Origin: Sorghum bicolor
Taxonomy: Eukaryota; Streptophyta; Magnoliopsida; Poales; Poaceae
Direction of reading: 5' to 3'
Length of the DNA stretch: 64,000 nucleotides
NCBI RefSeq assembly: GCF_000003195.3
Contig: NC_012873.2
Location: 65,109,615 to 65,173,614 of the forward strand
In this document: piece after piece, positions 34,701-47,683 of the stretch
Position numbering within the stretch: the stretch's first letter is position 1
Layout of the letters: every line of letters begins with the position of its first letter
Translations under genes and position numbers: made by a program
The notes under the pieces: model-generated
The model's input: only the letters and a program-made list of their open reading frames with translations
Told to the model about the DNA's origin: nothing
Databases searched by the model: none

Positions 34701-37231
34701 GGATCAAAGGAAGATGAATCTCGTGTCCTTTCCCGCCTTTTTGGTTCTTCGTGTTTAAACTCTTGTACGCTTGTACCTATTCGACCGTAGCATTTCTTGG
34801 TTCTCGTGGTGACAACCGCACCGCTAAGAACCCTAGTGATGTCTTAGTGCATTTAGTGCACCTTGGTTGTGGTACCCTACAAGTAGTTTGAGCACTCGTG
34901 TTCTTGTGTGTCACTCTTTCTGATTCCCCGTCTCTTACCATGGCAAGTGGATTGGAAGGAGTAGACCACTTCCCTTTTTCTTCTCTCTTTATCCCACCCT
35001 CTCTTGACTCTCGCCAATCATAATGGCGTACGGGTTGAGAGAGATCAGAGTTTCTTGTGCTTACAACCGTTTGGTTCTCGTCAATCTTTATGACGCTTGG
35101 ATCGAAAGTTCGTAAGCCCTGGTGTTTACTTAAAATAAGTTAGAGTCTACACCTTTGTTATTAAAGCCGTACAGGTCGACACGATCGACCCGGGAAGTAA
35201 CGGCTAGGCGAAGACTCCAGCTTGTACTTAGTAAACAACCATTCTCATTTCTTTTAGCCCAGGGATCGGACATCCACCAAGAGGGCTAAGTCGTTATCCT
35301 TTCGGTGCTCTTTTAGTGTAGTTGTTCTTCAGTGTTCTTCGTCTCTTTTCGCAGTCTTTCGAGCTCTAGTGGTTTGATTGTTTCGTCTTGTTTGTCGCTT
35401 ACGAGGTAGTTGCTTCGGGTTAGCGTGGATCGAATCGGAACCAGTCGAAGGAAGGACATGCAGATAGGAGAAAGACCTTGGATGAGTACAACTACAAGTG
35501 AACTGAGGATCTTGGAAATGTCACTCGACAGGTGCCACGTCCCACCCAACCTCGTAGAATCCTATTAGACATGCAATATTATAGATGCTAGTGCTTTACT
35601 TTTATGCAAATGAACTATGATAGGTTGCATGGTAGAAATGCTTGTGAGCCATTGCCTTGTTGCAACCTATAACCCTCGCACACCCGCTGTTAGGTTAGAT
35701 GCTTGCATACTACTTGCTACTGCTTCTACTACGCATTATATCTGTGATGTGATGCATTGTGGAGGATTGGATGTGAGTGGATAAGGCACGTGTGCCGATA
35801 ACTGGTTAAGAAATGGATAATGGATATGGGGAGATCTTGGCGTGTGTCTTGGGTGTGTGGTGAGGGTCGAGTCGACCGAGCAGGATTTACGACGAGTCTT
35901 GGGACAAGTCTTGCCGGGGAACGCTACCTGGGCGTTCTCCATGAGAGATACCTGTGGCGGGTACATGTGACAGGGAGAGGTCTCGGAGTGGAGTGTCTTC
36001 GTGGGACGAAGCACCGGGATGGGAGGTGCTGTATAGCACGGGGTAGCCGGGTGTCCCGTCGAGAGGGGCATCGGCTGGCCCCTCGTGAAGATGTCCTGTT
36101 CGGTTACCCTAAGGACTGAGATGTTCTGAGAACCGGTTCGTAGGAAGCCTTACACGCCACTCGCCTTATTATGGTGCGGGACGGATGTACGACCAGCTAG
36201 TGCGGTGCCACTACTACTAGGTTGATAGCGGATAGTGTAGGGAGGTACGGGCATGAGGACCCACACCCTCCTAAGACAGCGTAGTGACCCTTGGGGGCCC
36301 GGTACTACGCCTCACAGTCTCAGCATGCCGGTGGTACTCCGGTGTGGCCCCAGTCCTGAGTGGTAGGGTGGCATCGTATTTAGTTGGAAGGCAGCCCGGT
36401 AGGCTGGTGATCTTGTGGTTAGTGTAAACCTCTGCAGAGTTTGGTTGATCGATCGATACATATGCCGTCTTCTCGGCTATGGACCTTTCCTATGATCCGC
36501 TTCGCTTGACTAGTGAGAGGAGTCCTTTCTACCTTCTCCTGGGTTTGTGTTGGATCCGGCGTTGGCCGTTGAGGCAAGGCACGAGCGGGAGTCGTACTTG
36601 CCGCCTAGAGAGTGAGAGTGTGGTGAGATGTGTGTGATGGGATGGATGGATGGATGTGTGGATGAGATGGAATAAAACTTGATGAATTATTATTATAAAA
36701 TATTGATGAACTTGCATAGGAAAAACTACAGCTATACATAGGCCTCTTGATATACCCTTTGCATTTCCACCTACCACAAAGCTACGCAAAAGCATAGGGT
36801 GGGAGCCAGTGGCCAGTACAAATCGTACTGAAAATTGTTTAGCAGGTTTTGAACGTGGTCTATGACGATAACTACGGAGAATAGAAGGATTAGGTGGTCT
36901 CGCTCCTGCGCTCAAGTTTGGTTCAGAGATGAAGGCTACGCCCGCTGATAAACTACGCCGACTCTGATGATTGTCCGTGAAGGAGGAGCCTTCACCGCTG
37001 ACGCGCTACATCGACTCTGATAAAGACTCGCGTGTGTTCTCGCTAGAAAAACGATGTAATAGGCTTGTTGACCAAGAGTTGTAAAGTAAATGTGTTGTAA
37101 TCTTGTTTCTCATGATGTATGACTACGATAACAGCTGATATATGATAATGCGATGGTTCAATTTTTGAATTATCACATTATAATTCGAATCTGTGGATTT
37201 TTCCCTTTGTGGAAGAATCTAGGTCGTTTCA
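31750..37231 (+). mobile_element. 5.5-kb TG...CA element without coding domains: solo long LTR or non-coding retroelement
   Basis: The segment begins TGTAACATCCC, ends GGTCGTTTCA and is flanked by GTATA on both sides, the structure expected of an LTR unit or LTR retrotransposon. I find no gag, protease, RT or integrase motifs, no internal second copy of the TGTAACATCCC end and no obvious tRNA primer-binding site, so one LTR-like unit is the simplest reading. A TATA-like box (TATAAA, 32705-32710) lies in a GC-rich block (about 32250-33700), which would put the promoter on the plus strand. From 34400 to 35150 diverged internal repeats occur (for example GTTCTCGCGATGACAACCGC and a later related copy). 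The family is not identified. Long-LTR Ty3/gypsy lineages such as Tat/Ogre are candidates; a large retrotransposon derivative is the alternative. Confidence 0.7.
32705..32710 (+). promoter_or_regulatory. TATA-like box inside the LTR-like element
   Basis: TATAAA lies in a local GC-rich context about 955 bp from the element's left end and may be the element promoter. Inference from sequence only. Confidence 0.35.
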
Positions 37232-37236
37232 GTATA
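37232..37236. repeat. 5-bp target-site duplication GTATA, right
   Basis: Partner of 31745-31749. Confidence 0.7.
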
Positions 37237-39213
37237 GCTTGTGTACTCTACTCCAAAACATGGCCTTTATTTTTTATTTAGGTGCTCTCCTACTTTTAGA
37301 TGGTCAAAATTTTTGCTTCCACTCTAACATCACTCCCAAATGAAGTCCTCCAAATCTAAATTAGCAGACAATGACATGTGGGACCCACACATCACTAGGT
37401 CAAACCTTTCTTTCTCGCATCCTCCACGTAAAGGCTAGGACACAAATAAGATGAGAGCTCTCGGCGCATCAGGGCAACGCCCGCGTGGCGGGGAAGAGGC
37501 CACGTTGGAGTTGTGCACCGGCAAATCTGGCCAGCGGTGGAGGGAGGGAGCACGGTAGTGAAGATCAGCGTTGGAGGAAGGTGGGCGAGGTTGTGTTGTA
37601 CGGTGTGGGGAGATAATGGTCACACCACGAAAGATAGGGGCTAGGCTATTGGGCCAACAGGAATGGGGTCTGCATGAAAGATTTGGGTGCCCACCCCAAA
37701 TTGGGGACTCTAGTAGGGGGCCTGCTAGAGTGTTGTTTTTAGACTGGGCACCCATATTTAGCTATAGAGATTCAAGTAGGGGCTTTGCTAGAGTTGCTCT
37801 TAAGATATTAGATTTAATCTGTTACTTAGTCGTTAAACCACTCGGGTTTGGTTTATAAAAAGCTCTGGATCTGCTACTGGTCATAATCTACGTTACGTGG
37901 CTCGTGTAATAATAATAAGGTTGTAGCATTGTCAAGAGAAGCCATTGAGCAAAGGAAGTGTGCCTTTATGCAATAAAACTGGCTCGTATATTTTGTTTTG
38001 TTTAGGCACCTTCTATGATGTTCATATGTTTGGATCATATGTTTCTCTTCTTGTACCTTAAATGAATAGCAGAGCTAGTGTCTTTCTCTCTTTTTTTTTT
38101 TAAAAAAAATAACAGTAATGATGCTTTAGGCTATGCTTTTTTTTTGACAGAACTGGAAGGGCGTGAGCCCCTGCAGGAATTTTTATAAAAAATAAAGGAG
38201 TTCGGAACAGTTACATAAAACAGTTACATAAAAGTGGGAAGGGGATTAAGATACGAAGAAGGAGGCTTTAGGCTATCCTTAATGGGAGTTTCATTCAGTT
38301 TCCAATACATCCATATTTTAGAAACAGTGCATATGAGTTTCATAGGGATAAAACTCTCTCTACTCTCATAAAACTTTTATCATCTCTCTCTTTATTAATA
38401 TAACGTCATATCAATATATTTAATATATATAAAACTTTAATAAAACTCCATTGAGATTGACCTTATCAGAACAGCTACGGGGTCCTACCTGAATCGGCAA
38501 CTCCTCTGCCAGCAATTGTAGTGGTACTCACAAGTTTGTTATTATTATTTCAAAGTGAAGGCATTGTAAAGTAGCAGGTAGTGATTATCTGTATAACTAT
38601 GGCACAGAGAAGGATCACAATTTCCAACCAATCTAATAGTAAGCAGTTTTTTTTGAAAGACTAAAACAAAGCAGTTGCCTACTTGGTCTATGCAAACAGA
38701 ACAGATCATGCATATGAAAATATAAATGGCCATTGGTAAATAGACGTATATATATCTGACAAATGACAGCCTCACTGAAATCTTCAGTCGGGCTCCACTG
38801 GGAGACATACAGATGTCAACTGCAACCACTCTTCATATTATTCAGAAAGTATACGAAAATGAATTCAGATTACTATATCACTATACAGACAGACAAAAGT
38901 CTCACAAAACAAGAAGATCCTCCTATGTCCTCTAATGAACTATCTATTCTCTCTTTTTTTTTCTTATTATTTTTATGCTAACTAGACATGAAGTTTACAT
39001 CATATAATCCTATTGAGCCTATACAGATTTCGTGTTGTTATTCAGAGCTAGAGATCTGACTAACTGCCTGCTTTACTCTATGCAAGGATTCCAAAAATCC
39101 TTGGTCTCACTTGTATAAGATTTCCTTTGACCGATTCATGTAGATTTTTTTATCCTATGAACTTGACGTCTGACTACAACAGTTCATGTACAAGAACAAG
39201 TCCACACTTGCCT
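37237..39213. other. Intergenic region with one clear MITE
   Basis: AT-rich, with no supported gene. It contains a Tourist-like MITE at 38271-38462. The part next to 39213 is the TBL gene's 3' UTR. Confidence 0.5.
38271..38462. mobile_element. Tourist-like MITE with TTA duplications
   Basis: The ends GGCTATCCTTAATGGGAGTT and AAACTCCATTGAGATTGACC are imperfect inverted repeats, flanked by TTA at 38268-38270 and 38463-38465. The 192-bp interior is AT-rich. Confidence 0.7.
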
Positions 39214-41875
39214 TTATTGTTGCATCGTATGCTGCTGTTTCAGCAAAATCTGTGCGTAGAGAAGCTCGTTCCAGGAGTCCGGTACTCCAGGAAGGCACCA
39301 GTGGCTGCAGTCCTGGTATAGCTCAGGCGATTTTCTTTCCTCTTCAGTCAACTTCTGCTTGCGGTAGACTGAAGGGTGAGCCTCCTTCCTGTAGTCAGTC
39401 ATCCTTGTTATGTTCAGGTACACAACGGGTGTTTTCATCCCATGGAGCACCTCCTCCAAAATGCTCATCTTTGTTGGGTATGGCGTGAGGTACTGGTCAT
39501 TCATTATTGGCTCTGTTTCCTTGTCACAACTGCCGCCTGAATTCCATTGACCCCCACTGCATAACAGAGACAGTTAGTGAACATCAGTAAGTCATAGAGC
39601 ACATCATGCTGAAAATGCAGAGGTTCAGAAAAAGCTTTTTGCATACCTGAAATGGGATGCTGAGTAGCCTCTGAAAAACACAGTGGTTTTCTTGGGGTTT
39701 ACATTGGAATCAACCCACTTGGCCCAGGTGTTGAGAGCTCTCCGAAAGGCATCATGGACATCCAGCTCACTGTACACGCGGTCGCCCTCTTGATAGTAAT
39801 CTTTCCTGTGGCACATTTTTTTTTTTAAAAAAAAATCAGAACATTAAAGGGCAAATGAAACGCAGGATGTATGAACTGCCGATCTTCAGTGAATCAGGCA
39901 GGGCATTGTTTTGCTCACCCTAGAGAAGTTTTGTCATGCGTCCACCAGTGACCAGTGTTGAAGATAACGATATCTGCGTTCTTGTATCTTGGAAACGCTG
40001 AATCAATAATGTCAAGCCTGAGAGTTTCCCTGGTACCCTTTCCATTGCTGATTGGCATCTCCCATTCCTGAACAAGGAAAGGGGAGCGGAAGAACTCCAC
40101 ACTGCAATTGTAGTCCTACATAAAACAACAGCATGTTTGCGCGTAAGAGTTTGTTCTAGTTGATGAAACTAGTAGAAAGCGACAGATAACAGAAATTGGA
40201 ATAAGGCATATCTACCTGGAACAAGAAAGAGTAGGAGCCCTCAGCCCTGAATTGGCTCCTGCCGGATACCTCAAAAACCTTACTCTTGTCTTTGACAGAA
40301 TTCCTCAAGATACAAATCAGGGATTCCCACATGTTCCTGTTGAGCGAATCACCGACAAACACCAGCCTCTTCCCCCTCAGCCTCTCCAACATATCAGTTG
40401 GGTTCAATCTAACATAAGCAACACAGAACTAACTTTCAAAAAAAGCATCACAGAACTAACTTTCAAAAAGCAACACGGAACTGTATCTATCACACGCCAA
40501 TAACTAACTATAACTAGTATTGAATTCACCAAAACCGCACAGTTGTTGAAGTAAACTTTTCTCACCTTGGGATTCTGCATCCGCTGGGTTGCCACCGGAG
40601 CCTCTCGTAATCTTTGTCAGGCCGGCCGTTGAGGTGGCAGTTGAAGGACTCATCGACGTGAGGACATGATCCCGCAGGATACAGAGGATACGAGTCATCT
40701 CGGACCCAATTCCCGTAGAACATATCGCAGCTGGCCATGTTCTCAATCCAATCAACCTTCATGCGCCGACCGGCATTAGCATCTGCTTTCACCGGCACAA
40801 CACTGTTGTTTCTGGCTATTGGGATGGCCCCTCGTGCAGATTGATCTTTCACCGGACTAGTGCTCCCCTGAGGACTAGCAGTTGATTCATTCTGCTTATT
40901 GGCTGGACTGCTATGACTTCCATTTGAAGCAGCTGAACTCTGGTTCTTGTTACCTGCTGAAGCCTGAATTAGGACGGTCTGGTTGTTGCCTGCAGCTGCT
41001 CTTCCATTGCCGTCCATGGCCTCTGCAACTGCACTCGCAGTCTGATTAATGACTGCAACAGCAGTGCCGTTGCCTAAAGCTGCAGTCCCGCTTCCCAATT
41101 GGTGCGTGGAGCCGGCAGCATTCCTTGCACTCGCTCTCATCCCATTGCCATCTCCGGCATCCACGGAACTCGCGTTGGCGTCGGAGCCGTTGATCCGAAC
41201 AGACACGCCTCCTTTCGCCAACGTGCCGTTCTGGGCTGAACCACCACTCGGGAGTCCAGGTCGAGGCTCACCCTTCGCCTCGGCAGCGGCACTCGCGGCG
41301 GAATGTTTGGCCTCGGCACCGCCTCGCGCATGATCATCGGGCGGCCCCCCGCTCGGCACCGCCGCAGTAGCAGCCCCAGGAACTGGCGCTTCCTTGCCGC
41401 TGGGAGCTTCGCCTGCTCCTGCGCCTACGCTGCTGGGCGGAACTCCACCTCCGCTTCCCAACTGCTCCTCGCGGGGTCGAGCCGCGATGGAGCCATTGCC
41501 TCGGGAACCGCTCGCCGCGAACCCGCCGCCGCTCGGCCCGGCACGCCTCGGCGCGACGCCACCAGGAGCAGGAGGCACCGTGGAGGAGGAGTTGGCGGGG
41601 AACAGGGACGAGAGGAAGCCCGAGACCTGCGTGCGGTACGGAGACGCGGAGGCGATCAGGCCGTCGAACCACGCCGCGGCCGGCGACGAGGCTGGGGGCG
41701 GCACGGGGAGGGTGGGCGCGAAACAGAGGAAGACCGCGAACCCGGCGAAGGTGAGCGCGAGGCCGTAGAGGCAGAGCCTGACGGGACGCGTCCGCCCGAC
41801 GAGCCCTGCTCCGCCGAGGTGGCCGAGGTGGTCGGCCACGGCCGCCACGCCGCTCTGCTTCCACGCGCCCTTCAT
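39214..41875 (-). CDS. Trichome birefringence-like (TBL) polysaccharide O-acetyltransferase
   Basis: A Golgi type II membrane enzyme that O-acetylates wall polysaccharides such as xylan or pectin. Five exons join in frame to 733 residues: 40566-41875, 40216-40408, 39919-40115, 39647-39805 and 39214-39556. A short cytosolic tail precedes a membrane anchor ([19 protein letters not shown]). Next is an unusually long low-complexity stem, rich in Ala, Ser, Gly and Asn, to about residue 360. The catalytic part starts at [20 protein letters not shown]. It holds the GDS serine motif ([12 protein letters not shown], 456-458) and the DxxH motif ([10 protein letters not shown]702 and H705), with NTGHWW between. 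The long stem places it near TBR and the longest TBL members. The acetylated polymer cannot be told from sequence. Start is the first ATG, 14 codons before [10 protein letters not shown]. Confidence 0.93.
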
Positions 41876-42595
41876 CCGGTTGGCGTGCGAAGGCGGGCGA
41901 GCGAGCGGGCGCGGCGAGAGTTTGTTAGGGTTTATTAGGGAAGGCGAGGCGGCACGCGGCGGGGCAGAGGAGGCGCAGGCGGTGCCGGCCGGTGTGGGAA
42001 GAAGCGAGGAGGGCGAGCGAGACCGCCGTGGCCGTGCTGGGGAGCGATCGATCTGTTACTGTAAAGGCTTTTGTAGGAGGCAGTTGAGGCGGCGTCGGCG
42101 TGATGCTTGTTGGAAGTAAAACTAACAACCTAGGAGTATGTTATTTGTTGTTTTACTTTTTTCTTTTTTTTTAAAAAAAAGTCTAGTTTGGTTTTAATAA
42201 GAGAGGTGGTAGAGCCGACAATGGTGCAACGAACCAAATAATTTCAACATTTTCGTAAAATCTTACGGGTCTTGTGTACGAAGGTGGTGGAGGTCTGAGA
42301 GGCTTTTGGTATGGTCTCGTGAAACTACTACTCCGTCTCAAAAAAAAACCTAGCTCAGTTAAAAATTTTAAAATTAAATTAGATTTATAAAATATTTTAA
42401 CAAAATTTGTATCTCTAACTAAATTTATATAAAAATATATTTTAGTGATTTATATAATGTATTAATTATGCACTGTTAATATTAATATTGTTTATATCTA
42501 TTTGGTCACAGTTGAACATGCACACAGTACCGCTGTACCTGCATGACACAGATAAGAGACTGCAGTGTCTGACTAGTGCCTAGTGCCTAGGCTAA

Positions 42596-42840
42596 GGCCT
42601 TGTTTACTTCCACCCAAAAACACAAATTTTTTTCAAGATTTTCCGTCATATGGAATCTTTAGACGCATGCATGGAGTATTAAATATAAATAAAAATAAAA
42701 ACTAATTGCACAGTTAGATCGAAATTGACGAGACGAATCTTTTTAGCCTAGTTAGTCCATAGTTGGACAATAATTACTACAAACAAACGAAAGTGCTACA
42801 GTGTCACGAAATTTTTTCACTTCGGGAACTAAACAATGCC
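42596..42840. mobile_element. MITE of the GGCCTTGTTTAG family
   Basis: Ends GGCCTTGTTTAC and AACTAAACAATGCC with TAA on both sides (42593-42595, 42841-42843). The interior closely follows the copies at 19324 and 54158. Confidence 0.85.
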
Positions 42841-44890
42841 TAAGATGTCGGCATGGCACCAATAAGACATTGTGCTTAGGCCTCGTTTGAATCCTCCGGA
42901 TTTGGAGAAAAAAAATCCCACAACCTGCTAGTATTTTACCCAAACGGGCTAGATTCTAGAGGGATTTTAACTCAAAAAATTTTAGAATATGGAAATCAAA
43001 TAAAACTGTTGAGATTCTTTTTATCCGATTCTCATAATGGATAATGCCTTCAAATTCAAACAACATCTTAATAATATCGTGTCTAATAGTGCTCTGCTTG
43101 ATAGCGCCCGTGCCATACTATTGTCATACCTTCTCTTAGGGAACCTATATATCACTGTCTCATCCAAACAGCCAAGTGCTCTTTGACTGTTTGACCGGCA
43201 CACGTCAGTACTCCCCCGCGCGCACGCAGTGCGACCTTACCTTCCAGGTCCGTACAACTTTGTGGTCTTGTGATTGTGAATTGTGACTGCTTGGCGTCGT
43301 TGCATTCCCAATCCGACACACGTCGTTGCGTATTTGCCATTCTGAGGCCCAAACAGTCAACAGAACAGCCGCAGCGCGTATCATGCATGCACCTAACAGT
43401 AGGCGTAGCCTCTCCTAAAGAAACAACTGGTGGACTGCATCTGCCAAAGCAACGCTTGCTCCGTGACTTTGCCCGTACGTACACGTCGAGCAAGGGGCTG
43501 TCTGTTTTTGTTTTTGTTGATCAGTATACTACCTTGCCCAGTGAAAAATCAAACAAGAACAAATGATTAATAGTCTCAAATGAGCTTGCCTCGTATCTTA
43601 CGCGGGTAGGATTTATTTAAGCAATTAAGCTTGCTCCAGTCAGTGTGAGAGCAAATTTTCGCTCCTCCGCAATGGTAAGGCAACCCTTGCTCAGCAGCTA
43701 GGCCCCACAAGGCAAGGCACCAAACTGTCCCAAACATTGGCCTAGCTAGGATCTAGAGCAAGAGTGGTCTATCTTAGATGTAAAACAAAATTATAAAATA
43801 ATTTATGTATAATTTTATGATTTTAGAGAATTCATCTATTTTTTCGAAAGAGCGACAAAAGCTCATTTGTTAATTTTTAGGGTGGTGCATGGACCACATG
43901 TCTATCTAGATAGCGCCGCATATGGGCCCAACTAGCTAGGTGAAATAGAACGATCAGGGATATGAGATTTATGTGTTTGGTCTGAATCTGAACTGATCTG
44001 TCATAGCTGGTTTCTTTTAGCATAATTATATAAAAGGCTAGCTACTTCAATTCAGTGGTTCATGCAGAGAGATAATAATAATACAATAGTTAGTAGCCAT
44101 TTCAATGCAGCTGCACCATCCGCACAAGCCGAAACCTCTACAACAGGTTGCAAAATCTGATCGAAGGAGGCAACTAGATCTGCATTACCGCCTAACTAGA
44201 AAGTGTATAGAGCACTGGCCACTGCATTTTATAACTGTATAATATAATGTCCAGGGCGCCGTGGCCGTACCGAAAGAATTAGGGTAAACTAGCTGGGTTG
44301 ACCGGATGATCCGATTCAGATATATTATCCATGCCAACTCCATAGTCCAGATTAGACACTACTACTGCTAATAACTAATTGACACGGCAAAAAAGAGGGA
44401 GAAAGATTCCGGCTAAAAGTGCAGGTGTTGCCGTGATGGATTGCCAAATAGTGAAGGTGAGCCTAACACATTTCAGAGCTACAGGGAAGGAGAACTGCAT
44501 GTAAACACTAGCATGAAAGAAGATAGTGTTGTGATTGTGAACACATGGCTCGATCTGAAAAGCAAGGAGATGGTAATAAGAGAAGGGCCGGGAGTGAGTT
44601 AGGTCTCAGCTCACCTTAGCTTGTTGGCTCACACAGGATCCAATAATCTCGTGTCGATGCTGCACTAGCAACTCCCCTCCTCTTTGTTGCTTTGGTAAAC
44701 GACCAGTCTGTTCTCTGCTCCTTTTGACTTGTCATGTTTGCCACGAAGACCAGGCCGCATGAGAAAAGGTCCACTAGCAGATGGGTGAGGTTGGTCATCA
44801 ATCATCACTACGGTGCCGGGCACTCTGGCTTATCTAGAGATCTAGTTGAAAGCAATGGGCATGTTAAGTTTCCTCATGGAAAAAAATGTA

Positions 44891-45121
44891 GTCCTTCCAT
44901 CATTCCAAAAAAAATATTGTAAATTCGGAACAAGTCAGATTTTCTTAAATTGAATCAAAACTATAGAAAGAAATAATATCAAATATATATGTCATGATAA
45001 GTTCACCAAATTTAATAATATTTATTCATTATCATAAATGTTTGTATTTTTAAACGATTTAATAATTTAATTTAAAATTGCATAACTCATTTTAAGATTA
45101 TATGTTTTTGGGACAGAGGAA
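44891..45121. mobile_element. Stowaway-like MITE
   Basis: Left end GTCCTTCCATCATTCCAAAA and right end TTTTTGGGACAGAGGA form imperfect inverted repeats next to TA. AT-rich interior; boundaries are approximate. Confidence 0.55.
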
Positions 45122-46432
45122 ACATATGAAAATGGTTCGGACTTGTTTGGAACCATTCTCTTCTCTGGCAGCGTGGAGATGGAGACAGGACCGTACCTTA
45201 GCATCATCATGAACACTACGATCGTTTCCTTTTAGAACCAAAATCATTTCGTTGTACCACCCATGATCTTCCTGAAAAGGTATTACGCGTCACCATATCT
45301 AATTATAAATTAACCTCCTGCATGGTATGAATACGCCCTACGTACAGACGTGGTATTGGCGCCATGAGTACAATGTAATGATGAGAGCCAGGTGCATTTT
45401 CCGCCCAAAGATCCGGATGGACGAGGCATGAAAGCTGCGAAGTGTACTCGGAAGATCCATGGAGTACGCCTTAAGCAAGGGCGTGTAGCTTTAATTTGGA
45501 GCTTTTATATCTTGCTACTACCGTGAGGTGGGACCACAAGTCGTACAAAAAGGCGAGGAGCGAACACATGCATGCCGCCGGGTGCCCCGGAAACCCATGC
45601 AGGCTTCATGCAAATGCAAGTGCAGCAAACAGCTGACACTTGAGGTCGTACTCGTACACAAGACACGGCTGAAGAAAAAGGAAAAGAAAAAAAAAAATCT
45701 AAAACGCGCACCTTGTGCCCTCCCCGACGGTGCCAAGGACAGCCGTGAGTGGAAAGGGTCAAGCAACTGATCGGCTCAATGTGACAAACGGGCCAGGAGG
45801 ACGAGCTGTCAGGCTGCGTGCGCTCTTGCCGGCCCACCCGGATATCCACAGTACTAATCGTTTATTCATTTCCTTTATTTTTTTCACGAATGCTTCTTTT
45901 TCCAGACGCGCGTGCAGCCTTGGACCCTGTGTCAATCCGCAATACTATGGTGGAATGGGCTGCAGCCCACGGAATAAACTGAGGGCCCATTTGTACTTAT
46001 TACAAGACCGCGCTGCGCTCGATTCGACCAACAAAAAAAAAAAAAGGGGAAAAGCGATTCTCAAAAAAAAAAAAGAATAAGAAGGGAAAAGTCCGCATGC
46101 AAAAGATCTAGAGATATTTTACGATCCGCGGGGCCCAGACGCCGACGCAGGTGACGCTTTTGCCCCACGCCCGCACCCCACCCGCCTCCTGCGCGACGGA
46201 TCCTCGTCACCGGATAAGCCACCCGCTTCCGATTCCACAACAACTCGATCAACTCTCCGCCTCCCGTCCCGTCGCCACCTCGCGGCGCTCTCCGTCTCCG
46301 ATCCCGCGCATATTCTCCACCCCGTCCTCTGCTCCGCCACATCACCAATTACTAGGACGCCGCGCCGCAGCTCCATCACCTCCGAGTTCTGATCACCGCC
46401 GCCGGAACCGGTACACGGAAAGTCGGAAGCCA

Positions 46433-47683
46433 ATGGCGCTCCTCGCGCCGAGCCCGCGCGCGCTCTGCGTGCGGGAGGCCGCGGCGGCGGCGGCGGCGCC
46501 GCACCCGCACTCGCTGGCGGCCGCCGCCTGCTCGACCGTCGGCGGCGGCGGGGTGGCCGGACGGGCGCTGTGGCTGTGGAACGGCGGCGGGACGGGGAGG
46601 AGGCGAAGGGAGCGCGAGGGGAAGGTCCGGGTGGAGGCGTACTTCTGGGACGTGTCCAAGCCGGTGGAGATGGAGGAGATTGATAGCATGGAGAAGCTCG
46701 ACGACGCGCTCAGGTGGTCCGTCGAGAACAACCAGCCCATCATCATCGACTGGTACGAGTGCTATCGCACATGCTGCCCGACCTGAATAGATTACTCAAA
46801 TCCATTGATTTGTCTGGTGTGTCTGTGGCCAGTGATTCGGATGTTGATTGTCATTATAGTAGAATTGAGATGTTTTATCGCCGTTATCTGCATGCTATTA
46901 TCTTAAACCATTATAATTAGATATGCTACCATATGTTATCAGAAGCTGATATGTTGTTTATTGCTGGCAGGATGGCTAGCTGGTGTCGGAAATGCATCTA
47001 CCTGATGCCCAGAATGGAGAAGATAGCAGGAGAATATCCTGGGTTGGTGTAACTTCACTCAGCTGAATGTTATTTTCGCACAGTTTTAATTTCTGTCCTG
47101 TCGATACTTTAGCAAGTAAACTCATCCCGAGTTCTAATGAAGACATTTCGCTGAACAAAGGAGTTCTAAAAAAGATATAAACGTTTCAGATTACAAAATG
47201 TATTATTGATTTGCTTAAATCACGTTTCTGTTGCAGAGTGAGGTTTTACTTCATTGATGTCAATAAAGTTCCACAAGCGGTGGTGAAAAGAGGGAATGTA
47301 ACTGTAAGTTTAGGCAAATTAAGAGATTGTTGACAATATATTAATTGATTCAAAATGACTCTGAAATAATCTGACTCCTTTGCCTTTCTGTGTGCATACT
47401 GCACTTCCTATGGTCTTCACATCTACCTTCAGAAAATGCCCACTATTCAGGTGCCACTGCACTTTCTTCTGTCAATTCATTCCTTTTTTTTTTTTGAAGA
47501 AACCGTCAATTCATTCCTATTCCTATATGATTGGAACTAGAAAAACGTTGATCTTAAACTATGCATTCATATAATCATATCCAGCTATGGAAGGATGGGG
47601 AGTGGAAAGCAGAAGTAATAGGAGGCCACAAAGCTTGGCTTGTGATGGATGAGGTTAGAGAAATGATCCAGCAGAACAAGTGA
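46433..47683 (+). CDS. Thioredoxin-like WCRKC protein, chloroplast (thioredoxin-like 3 type)
   Basis: A plastid thioredoxin-fold protein with the atypical redox centre WCRKC. Five exons join in frame to 193 residues: 46433-46752, 46971-47048, 47237-47303, an 18-nt microexon 47433-47450 and 47585-47683. The Ala/Arg-rich first 60 residues look like a transit peptide. The fold begins near [20 protein letters not shown], with the active site MASWCRKC (111-115) at the exon 1/2 junction. The cis-proline motif KMPTIQ (156-161) is encoded exactly by the microexon, and the end is [17 protein letters not shown]. Known relatives are oxidoreductases of uncertain partner specificity. A decayed copy of the last two exons lies downstream (48594-48840). 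Confidence 0.93.

Larger units (their letters stand above)
41876..46432. other. Long intergenic region with MITEs
   Basis: Holds the TBL promoter side and the thioredoxin gene promoter. It contains MITEs at 42596-42840 and 44891-45121, and a MITE-like fragment with TACTCCGTCTC near 42328. No supported gene in between; short open frames here show no conserved product. Confidence 0.5.

Noticed and set aside
35820..36119. 99-codon plus-strand open frame in the LTR-like element
   Set aside because: No domain and no homologous feel; region otherwise non-coding with repeats.
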